From DATCKG01 sp036562385 (GTDB lineage: Bacteria > Bacillota > Sulfobacillia > Symbiobacteriales > Symbiobacteriaceae): a stretch of DNA of 64,000 bases. Positions 58,586 to 64,000 of the stretch are shown here, in pieces. The stretch covers positions 8,701 to 72,700 of the forward strand of contig DATCKG010000014.1 in the NCBI GenBank assembly GCA_036562385.1, in the 5' to 3' direction. Position 1 is the first letter of the stretch. Each line of letters begins with the position of its first letter. The notes under the pieces were generated by a model. It was not told the origin of the DNA, made no database searches, and worked only from the letters and a program-made list of their open reading frames with translations. Position numbers and translations under genes: made by a program.

Positions 58586-60055
58586 GTGAGTCGCCAGGAT
58601 CGGACTCCCCTGTTTACCGGGCTGCTGGAACATGCCCGCCGCAACCCCATTCAGTTTCACATTCCCGGGCACAAGAAGGGGGCGGGGATGGCGCCGGAGT
58701 TTCGGGAGTTTATCGGGGAGAATGCCCTGAAAATCGACCTGATTAACATTGCTCCGTTGGACGACCTCCACAACCCCCACGGCATCATCCGCGAGGCGCA
58801 GGAGATTGCCGCGGAGGCGTTTGGGGCGGACTATACCTATTTCAGCGTCCAGGGTACCACCGGCGCGATCATCACGATGGTGATGAGCATCTGCGGTCCT
58901 GGCGACAAGATTATCGTTCCCCGGAACGTCCACAAGTCAGTGCTCACGGGGCTTATTCTTTCCGGGGCCCTGCCGATTTTCATCAACCCGGATGTAGACA
59001 CACGGCTTGGGATCGCCCACGGCGTCAGCCTGGAAGCGGTCCGCAACGCGCTGGACCAGCATCCTGACGCCAAAGGGGTGCTGGTGATCAACCCCACGTA
59101 CTACGGGGTGGCCGCGGATCTCAAGTCTATCGTGGAGTTGGCCCATTCCCGGGGCGTTCCGGTGCTGGTGGACGAGGCCCATGGGGTGCACATCAACTTC
59201 CACGAGCAGTTGCCGCTGTCGGCCATGCAAGCGGGGGCCGACCTGGCGGCCACCAGCGTCCATAAACTCGGCGGCTCCCTGACGCAGACCAGCATCCTCA
59301 ACCTGCGGGAGGGGCTGGTGAGCCCGGGGCGGGTTCAGGCCATCATTTCCATGCTGACCACCACCAGCACCTCCTACCTCCTGCTGGCCTCTCTGGATGT
59401 GGCCCGCAAGCAGCTGGCTACCCGGGGGCGGGAAATGATCGACCGGGCGATTCGCCTGGCCACGGAGGCCCGGCGCCGCATCAATGAGATTCCCGGGCTG
59501 TACTGCTTTGGACCGGAGATCATCGGGGAGAGCAGCGCCCGCTTTGACTATGACCCCACCAAGCTCTGCATCCACGTTCGGGAATTGGGCCTTACCGGTG
59601 TGGAGGTGGAGCGGATCCTCCGGGAGGAGTTCAACATCGAGGTGGAGCTGTCCGACCTGTACAACATCCTCTGCGTCGTCTCACTGGGGGACACGGAGGA
59701 AGACTTGGAAAAGCTGGTGGAGGCGCTGTCCATTGTGGCCGACCGGTATTACCGGACCCGCCCTGCCCGGGAAATCAAGGTCCGGGTGCCGGTGCCGGCG
59801 ATCCTGGCCATGTCACCGCGCAACGCCTTTTACGCCGAAACGGAATCGATTCCCCTGGACGAGGCGGACGGCCGGGTGATGGCCGAGTCCGTGATGGTCT
59901 ATCCGCCCGGGATTCCGGTCCTGCTGCCCGGGGAGATCGCTACCCAGGAAAATATCGACTACATCCACGAGTGCATGGAGGCCGGACTCCCCGTACAGGG
60001 GCCGGAGGACCCCGAACTGAAGTATGTGAAGGTCGTCAAGCGGGTCCGGTCCTGA
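58586..60055 (+). CDS. Orn/Lys/Arg decarboxylase family protein (YaaO/SpeA-like)
   Basis: A 489-residue fold-type I PLP decarboxylase. N-terminal FHIPGHKKGAGM and LDDLHNPHGIIREAQEIAAEAFGADYTYFSVQGTTGA are the family cofactor motifs; the PLP lysine is K227 in ATSVHKLGGSLTQTS, and a C-terminal domain with YPPGIPVLLPGE is present. It lacks the N-terminal wing domain of enterobacterial inducible decarboxylases, so it is the short Gram-positive type, including arginine decarboxylase SpeA and lysine decarboxylases of polyamine synthesis. The substrate is not certain. GTG 58586 follows GTGAGGTGAGGCCCC. Confidence 0.9.
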   Translation: MSRQDRTPLFTGLLEHARRNPIQFHIPGHKKGAGMAPEFREFIGENALKIDLINIAPLDDLHNPHGIIREAQEIAAEAFGADYTYFSVQGTTGAIITMVMSICGPGDKIIVPRNVHKSVLTGLILSGALPIFINPDVDTRLGIAHGVSLEAVRNALDQHPDAKGVLVINPTYYGVAADLKSIVELAHSRGVPVLVDEAHGVHINFHEQLPLSAMQAGADLAATSVHKLGGSLTQTSILNLREGLVSPGRVQAIISMLTTTSTSYLLLASLDVARKQLATRGREMIDRAIRLATEARRRINEIPGLYCFGPEIIGESSARFDYDPTKLCIHVRELGLTGVEVERILREEFNIEVELSDLYNILCVVSLGDTEEDLEKLVEALSIVADRYYRTRPAREIKVRVPVPAILAMSPRNAFYAETESIPLDEADGRVMAESVMVYPPGIPVLLPGEIATQENIDYIHECMEAGLPVQGPEDPELKYVKVVKRVRS

Positions 60056-60062
60056 CTTCCCT

Positions 60063-60099
60063 GCCCTGCGGCATGTGAGGTCGCGGGGCTGTTTCTTTT
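60063..60099 (+). terminator. intrinsic terminator after the decarboxylase gene
   Basis: GCCCTGCG (60063-60070) / CGCGGGGC (60082-60089), one T-G pair, then TGTTTCTTTT. Confidence 0.75.
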
Positions 60100-60115
60100 G
60101 TGTTGGAAATGATTT

Positions 60116-60237
60116 GTATCCACAGGTCCGCGGCGGGTTGTGGAGAACGTCTGTTGCCTGAAACCGCGCTCTGGCGCGGGTTTGTTCGGTTTGGGCCTTC
60201 ACCGCTGGGGAAAACCTGTGGATAACTTGGTGCATAA
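60116..60237. other. second DnaA-box cluster, 48 kb from oriC
   Basis: A perfect TGTGGATAA lies at 60217-60225. Boxes with one mismatch are GTATCCACA (60116-60124), TGTGGAGAA (60139-60147) and GGTGCATAA (60229-60237). Four boxes in about 120 bases in a GC-rich genome, in a 270-base intergenic gap, is unlikely to be random. It could titrate DnaA or regulate the downstream LysM gene. Confidence 0.6.
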
Positions 60238-60328
60238 CATGTGGGCGCGCTGTGGGTTTTTGTTTCCACCTGCGGGCAGGGCGCCGGTCCGGCGCGTACC
60301 ATGGTGAAAAACCCGGGAGGGCTGGGGC

Positions 60329-61732
60329 ATGGTGTACTACTTCGTGCAGAAGGGCGAAACCCTCTTTGCCATCGCCATGCGCTATCAGACCACCGTGCAC
60401 GCCATTGTGACCGCCAACCGGCTTTCCGACCCCAACGACATCACGCCGGGGCAGCCGCTGCTCATTCCCCGCCCCGGTGAGGTTCCCATACCGGCTCCGG
60501 GCGGCGTGGTCCACGTGGTGCGGCCCGGTGAGACCATTTTCCACCTGGCCGCCCGGTATCGGACCACGCCCCAGGAAATCCTCCGGGCCAATCAGGTGGC
60601 CCACCCGGAGTTTATCCTGCCGGGGCAGCAGCTCGTCATTCCCGAGCGGATGGAGGCCGGGGACGAGTGGCCTACCTGGGGCCGCACACCGGGCCGGGCC
60701 GGCGTCAACGCCGCGGTTCCCTCCGGGGCGCCAGTGGAGGGCTGGCGGTTTGCGCCCGAGACCGCCGGCATCTGCCTGCCGTCGGCGCCGGTGGTGCGCT
60801 ACGGCAAGGTATACGTGGGCCTGGGCGACGGCTGGTTCTATGCCCTGGATCGCCGCAGCGGCCGGCTCCGGTGGCGGGTACCCGGCGTTCCGGAGGGCTT
60901 TGCCGAAAGGGACTTCGTGCTGGCCACGCCGCTGGTCTTCGACGGGCTGGTCTACCTCTGTGGCCCGGACGGGGTGATCCGGGCGGTGGACGCCCATTCG
61001 GGCAACCTGATCTGGCGGGTCGCGGTGGAAGGCCGCTTCACCGGCAGCCCGGGCATCTCCAACGGGATCATCTGCGCCGGTTCGCTGAGCGGTTCTGTCT
61101 ATGCCTTGGAGAGCAAGACGGGGGCCTTGGTGTGGAAGCGGCAGCTGGACGGACCGGTGGCTGCTCCGGTCTGCACGGGAGACGGGCGCCTCTTTGTGGT
61201 GACAGAGGCGGGCCGGCTCTGGGCCCTGGGAGCCGAGACCGGTCGGGTCCTCTGGCAGGCCGAAGTGGCGCCCGGCCGGCACCCGGTCTACGGCGAGGTC
61301 GTGGTGCTGGTGGGCGGGAAAGCCTACGATCCCGGGGACGGCAGCCTCCTGTGGGAGGCCGGGGCGTTGGATGCGTCGCCGGTGGTCTGGCTGGACCAGG
61401 TGTTCTACCCCCACGGGGTGGTGGACTTGTTCAGCGGTACTCCCAAAGGCCCCGTAACCGGCGAGCAGGCGGGAGCGGAGGCGGACCCGGCCGATGCCAG
61501 TGAGGGGCACAGGGCTGCTTCGGCCTTGGATCGGTTCATCGTGGCCGGCGGCCTGCTGGTGGGCGTGGCGAAAGACGGCCACCTCTGCGGGCGCGAGCCG
61601 GGCAGCGGGCGGCTGGTCTGGCGGGTGGCCCTGGGCGGTCCCAGTCCCCACCCGCCGGCGGCGGTGGGCCAGCAGCTTTTCCTGACCCTTGCCAGCGGAA
61701 CCTTGTGCACCTTTCGGGTGCAGGCACAGTGA
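60329..61732 (+). CDS. two LysM domains fused to a PQQ-type beta-propeller
   Basis: A 467-residue protein with no signal peptide: LysM 1 (about 3-48, YYFVQKGETLFAIAMRYQTT), LysM 2 (about 60-106, HVVRPGETIFHLAARYRTT), then BamB/PQQ-like repeats (GKVYVGLGDGWFYALDRRSGRLRWRV, GLVYLCGPDGVIRAVDAHSGNLIWRV, GSVYALESKTGALVWKRQL, GRLWALGAETGRVLWQAEV). LysM at the very N-terminus without a signal is common in spore coat or cortex proteins, and sleB-ypeB follow, so a spore-envelope scaffold is a reasonable inference. ATG 60329 has GGGAGGG seven bases upstream. Confidence 0.82.
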   Translation: MVYYFVQKGETLFAIAMRYQTTVHAIVTANRLSDPNDITPGQPLLIPRPGEVPIPAPGGVVHVVRPGETIFHLAARYRTTPQEILRANQVAHPEFILPGQQLVIPERMEAGDEWPTWGRTPGRAGVNAAVPSGAPVEGWRFAPETAGICLPSAPVVRYGKVYVGLGDGWFYALDRRSGRLRWRVPGVPEGFAERDFVLATPLVFDGLVYLCGPDGVIRAVDAHSGNLIWRVAVEGRFTGSPGISNGIICAGSLSGSVYALESKTGALVWKRQLDGPVAAPVCTGDGRLFVVTEAGRLWALGAETGRVLWQAEVAPGRHPVYGEVVVLVGGKAYDPGDGSLLWEAGALDASPVVWLDQVFYPHGVVDLFSGTPKGPVTGEQAGAEADPADASEGHRAASALDRFIVAGGLLVGVAKDGHLCGREPGSGRLVWRVALGGPSPHPPAAVGQQLFLTLASGTLCTFRVQAQ

Positions 61733-61739
61733 CGGCAGT

Positions 61740-61766
61740 CCCGGTGCAAGCAGCACCGGGGCTTTC
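61740..61766 (+). terminator. hairpin after the LysM-propeller gene
   Basis: CCCGGTGC (61740-61747) / GCACCGGG (61753-61760), followed by GCTTTCT; a modest terminator. Confidence 0.6.
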
Positions 61767-61797
61767 TGCATGGGAAGGAATCGCCGCAGGCAGACTA
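61767..61797 (+). promoter_or_regulatory. possible forespore (sigma-G-like) promoter for sleB-ypeB
   Basis: TGCATG (61767-61772) and CAGACTA (61791-61797), 18 bases apart, resemble the Bacillus sigma-F/sigma-G elements (GNATA and CATACTA) with one or two mismatches. This fits the known forespore expression of sleB-ypeB, but is a weak match by eye. Confidence 0.3.
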
Positions 61798-61831
61798 CCG
61801 GTAAAGACTCCGTGCAGCCAGGAGGGTGCGT

Positions 61832-62296
61832 ATGCGGAGAAGTTGGATCAAGACAGCGGTGGCCTGCCTGATGGTGCTGGGGGCGATCCTGGCCTGGCCG
61901 GCGCAGACCCTGGACGAACGGGCCTTCGCCGAGTCGAAGGCGGCCAAGGACAACCTCCACCTGCTGGCGCAGCTGGTGTGCGGCGAGGCGCGCGGGGAGC
62001 CCTACGAGGGGAAGGTGGCGGTGGCCGCGGTGATCCTGAACCGGACCCTGGACGAACGCTTCCCCGATTCGGTGGCAGGGGTGGTCTACCAGACCCACGC
62101 CTTTGAATCGGTGGCCAACGGGGAGATCTACCGCGGCACCACGGACGAATGCTACCGGGCGGCCCGGGCCGCGCTGGCGGGATGGGATCCGAGCCACGGT
62201 GCTGTCTTCTTCTTTGCGCCGGATAAGACCAACAACGCGTTCATGTGGTCCCGGCCGCAGGTTCGGCAAATCGGCAAGCACATTTTCGCCAAGTAG
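61832..62296 (+). CDS. sleB: spore cortex-lytic enzyme SleB-like (hydrolase 2 domain)
   Basis: A 154-residue protein with a signal segment (WIKTAVACLMVLGAILAWPAQTL) and the SleB/CwlJ catalytic domain: LLAQLVCGEARGEPYEGKVAVAAVILNRTLDERFPDSVAGVVYQTHAFESVANGEIY, with catalytic E52. It lacks the N-terminal peptidoglycan-binding repeat of Bacillus SleB. Lytic transglycosylase activity on cortex is expected during germination. ATG 61832 has AGGAGG six bases upstream. ypeB follows 11 bases later, the classic germination pair. Confidence 0.9.
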   Translation: MRRSWIKTAVACLMVLGAILAWPAQTLDERAFAESKAAKDNLHLLAQLVCGEARGEPYEGKVAVAAVILNRTLDERFPDSVAGVVYQTHAFESVANGEIYRGTTDECYRAARAALAGWDPSHGAVFFFAPDKTNNAFMWSRPQVRQIGKHIFAK

Positions 62297-62307
62297 GAGG
62301 AGTACCC

Positions 62308-63684
62308 ATGAGGCCCCAGCGGGGAGTGGTCTGGCCGTACTTGCTGCTGAGCGCGGCGCTCATCGGGGCGCTTGGCTTCGGATGGTACCAGACCCGGCTC
62401 AATCGGCAGTATGCGCTGGAGATCGAAAACAAGTACATGTCGGCCTTTCATAAGCTGAAATGGACCAGCGAAAACATCGAGGAGCGCTTCGCCAACCTGA
62501 TGGCCACCAACAACCCGCGCCTGCAGGAGAGTCTCTTGGCGGACCTGCGGGTCTTCAGCGCCCAGGCGGTGGAGCATATGGCGGTGCTGCCCCTGCTGAC
62601 GGTGGACACGCCCCGGATTCAGCAGTTCCTCAATACGCTCCGGGAGCGGTCGGACGAGTACCACTACAAGCTGTCCCAGGGGGAACTGCTGACCGAGGCG
62701 GACTGGCAGCAACTGGCAGAACTCCGGAAGCAGGCAGTGGTGTTTGAAGAGCAGCTTTCCAACGTGCTGGGGCTGGTGGGCAACAACGTGATCCGCTGGC
62801 GGGATACGGTCCGGGCCACCAGTCCGATGCAGAGCGGCATGGCGGAGACGCCGATCACCAAGTCCGTGCTGGAGCTGGATGAGGCGCTGGCGGCGCCGCC
62901 GGGGGAGGAAAACGCCCTGGCGGCCGGGGATGTCACCGGGCCGCTGAAGCGTCCCCGCACCGACCCGGGGCCCCGGGTGGACGAGGCCACGGCCCGGGAG
63001 GCGGTCAAGCAGTTTCTGGGGGAACCCCTGCAGGAGGAGCCTGTGCTGACCGGCAACTCGGACCCCGCGGACCAGGGGAAGACGCTCTCGCTGTACTTCT
63101 TTGACGCGCGCAAGGCCGACGGGACGCCGCTGAATTTCGGCGTCAGCATTCATGGTGGCCACGTGATCTACATGATCGACGGGCGCCCTGTCGAGGCCAA
63201 GAACTTCACCCCGGAGCAGCTGATCGAAAAGGCCAGGGAACGGCTGCAGCAGTGGGGATACCCGCCGGTCACCTTTGTGTCGGCGGTGGAGAATGATGGC
63301 ACTCTCGTGATGGATTTTGCCCCCCTTCAGGACGGGGTGGCCATCGAGACCGATTTGATCCGGGTCATGATGGCCATGGACAAGGGGGACCTGGTGGGCT
63401 TTGATGCCAAGAGCTACTGGATCAACCGCTACGACCGGACTCTGCCGGCGCCCCGGCTCTCGGCGAAAGAGGCGATCCAGCACATCTCGCCCCGGCTTCA
63501 GGTAGACGGCGAGCCTGTCCTGGCCCTGATCGCGGACCGGAAGGACAACGAGCGTCTTACCTGGCGCATCCCGGCGCGGTATGAGGACCAGCAGTACCGC
63601 ATCTACGTGGACGCCACCACCGGGGAAGAGGTGGAGATCCGGCGTATGGCCGGCGACCCGGCGGCGCCCATGAACGAAGGGTAA
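62308..63684 (+). CDS. ypeB: germination protein YpeB
   Basis: A 458-residue protein with an N-terminal membrane/signal segment (WPYLLLSAALIGALGFGWYQ), a helical N-terminal domain (residues 40-210) and repeated PepSY-like domains at the C-terminus (EAVKQFLGEPL..., EKARERLQQWGYPPVTFVSAVENDG, EAIQHISPRLQVDGEPVLALI ... RIYVDATTGEEVEI). YpeB stabilises and restrains SleB in the dormant spore. ATG 62308 follows TAGGAGGAGTACCC. Together with sleB this is strong evidence for endospore formation. Confidence 0.93.
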   Translation: MRPQRGVVWPYLLLSAALIGALGFGWYQTRLNRQYALEIENKYMSAFHKLKWTSENIEERFANLMATNNPRLQESLLADLRVFSAQAVEHMAVLPLLTVDTPRIQQFLNTLRERSDEYHYKLSQGELLTEADWQQLAELRKQAVVFEEQLSNVLGLVGNNVIRWRDTVRATSPMQSGMAETPITKSVLELDEALAAPPGEENALAAGDVTGPLKRPRTDPGPRVDEATAREAVKQFLGEPLQEEPVLTGNSDPADQGKTLSLYFFDARKADGTPLNFGVSIHGGHVIYMIDGRPVEAKNFTPEQLIEKARERLQQWGYPPVTFVSAVENDGTLVMDFAPLQDGVAIETDLIRVMMAMDKGDLVGFDAKSYWINRYDRTLPAPRLSAKEAIQHISPRLQVDGEPVLALIADRKDNERLTWRIPARYEDQQYRIYVDATTGEEVEIRRMAGDPAAPMNEG

Positions 63685-63689
63685 CAGGC

Positions 63690-63716
63690 AGGCGGCGGTT
63701 TCCCTGGGAGACCGCC
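63690..63716 (+). terminator. hairpin after ypeB
   Basis: GGCGGTTTCC-type arm pairs with GGGAGACCGCC around 63695-63716; no clear U-run, so termination efficiency is uncertain. Confidence 0.45.
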
Positions 63717-63736
63717 GTCTGCTCGCGCACAGATGG

Positions 63737-63765
63737 TTGCACACGCGAACGGTTGGTGCTACAAT
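63737..63765 (+). promoter_or_regulatory. rRNA promoter P1
   Basis: TTGCAC (63737-63742) and TACAAT (63760-63765), 17-base spacing, upstream of the 16S gene. Confidence 0.75.
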
Positions 63766-63817
63766 GGCGAGCGGTTGTCCCACGCTGGCACCGTTGCCGC
63801 AACCGAAAAATTGGTGG

Positions 63818-63846
63818 TTGACGAGATCGGTGCAGCGTGCTAATAT
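63818..63846 (+). promoter_or_regulatory. rRNA promoter P2
   Basis: TTGACG (63818-63823) and TAATAT (63841-63846), 17-base spacing, followed by a GCCGCC/GGCGGC hairpin and a CTTGAAAACTGG leader segment typical of rrn leaders. Confidence 0.8.
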
Positions 63847-63956
63847 CTGATCTTGCCGCCGGTCCACGGCGGCAGGCCTGGAACCTTGAAAACTGGATCG
63901 TGGAAGCGCTTGCGGAAGCGAGCCGTACTGGATGGAAAAGAGCCGTATCAAACTTT

Positions 63957-64000
63957 TTCACGGAGAGTTTGATCCTGGCTCAGGACGAACGCTGGCGGCG
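63957..64000 (+). rRNA. rrs: 16S ribosomal RNA, 5' end only (cut by window edge)
   Basis: AGAGTTTGATCCTGGCTCAG (63964-63983), the universal 16S 5' sequence, is followed by GACGAACGCTGGCGGCG up to the window end. The mature 5' end is placed about seven bases before AGAGTTTG by analogy with E. coli. The rest of the operon is outside the window. Confidence 0.95.

Noticed and set aside
59813..62281. 822-codon antisense frame over the LysM-propeller and sleB genes
   Set aside because: Shadow frame with no recognisable domain, crossing several real genes and intergenic signals.
1..64000. CRISPR arrays, insertion sequences and tRNA genes
   Set aside because: No regularly spaced long direct repeats, transposase-like frames or cloverleaf-like sequences were recognised; the parS palindromes are too irregularly spaced and too short to be CRISPR.

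Overview
The window looks like the replication-origin region of a GC-rich, endospore-forming Firmicute. It most resembles Symbiobacterium, but that genus is an inference from gene content and base composition, not a database match. Supporting features are the Gram-positive order around dnaA (gyrA-gyrB-remB-recF-yaaA-dnaN-dnaA / rpmH-rnpA-yidD-yidC-jag-mnmE-mnmG-rsmG-parA-parB), the WalRKHI system, T-box and glycine riboswitch leaders, and spore genes (yyaC, sleB-ypeB). Combined with strongly GC-rich codons, frequent GTG/TTG starts, a glutaminyl-tRNA synthetase and a quinol-type NO reductase, this suggests a thermophilic Symbiobacterium-like lineage.

Left arm (1-11.8 kb, all on minus, reading away from the origin): a serine-biosynthesis operon (class V aminotransferase plus the start of serA) behind a T-box with two antiterminator modules; pdxS; gyrA, gyrB, remB, recF, yaaA, dnaN and dnaA. 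DnaA boxes lie on both sides of dnaA (10.3-10.4 kb and 11.9-12.24 kb), so oriC appears bipartite.

Right arm, 12.3-20.4 kb (plus): ribosomal protein L34, RNase P protein, membrane insertion (YidD, YidC, KhpB), tRNA wobble modification (MnmE, MnmG), RsmG, ParA and ParB. Immediately after parB is about 1.4 kb of apparently non-coding DNA holding nine identical 14-bp palindromes (GTTCCACGTGGAAC), which I read as a dense parS centromere. This is the most striking feature of the window.

21.8-32.6 kb: conserved Firmicute genes (DUF4446, yyaC, TPR, CvpA-like, DUF951, rpsF-ssb-rpsR, yybS, rplI, a LonC-type protease, dnaB, purA). The gdpP gene usual between yybS and rplI in Bacillus is absent. 32.6-43.2 kb: cell-wall enzymes (lytic transglycosylase, LysM-M23 peptidase), a YpiB/ReoY-like protein, a membrane metallopeptidase, walR-walK-walH-walI, a MurA with Asp in place of the catalytic Cys, and rlmH.

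43.2-64 kb is more mosaic: GNAT, an orphan membrane protein, a beta-propeller protein, an ECF sigma/anti-sigma pair bracketed by two related palindromes, two metallophosphoesterases, an aldo/keto reductase, glnS, a YdcZ-type transporter, a qNOR NO reductase gene with one in-frame amber codon, purU behind a tandem glycine riboswitch, glpP, a lysine/arginine/ornithine-type decarboxylase, a LysM-PQQ propeller fusion preceded by a second DnaA-box cluster, and sleB-ypeB. The window ends in the first bases of a 16S rRNA gene with two tandem promoters. I saw no tRNA genes, insertion sequences or CRISPR arrays.
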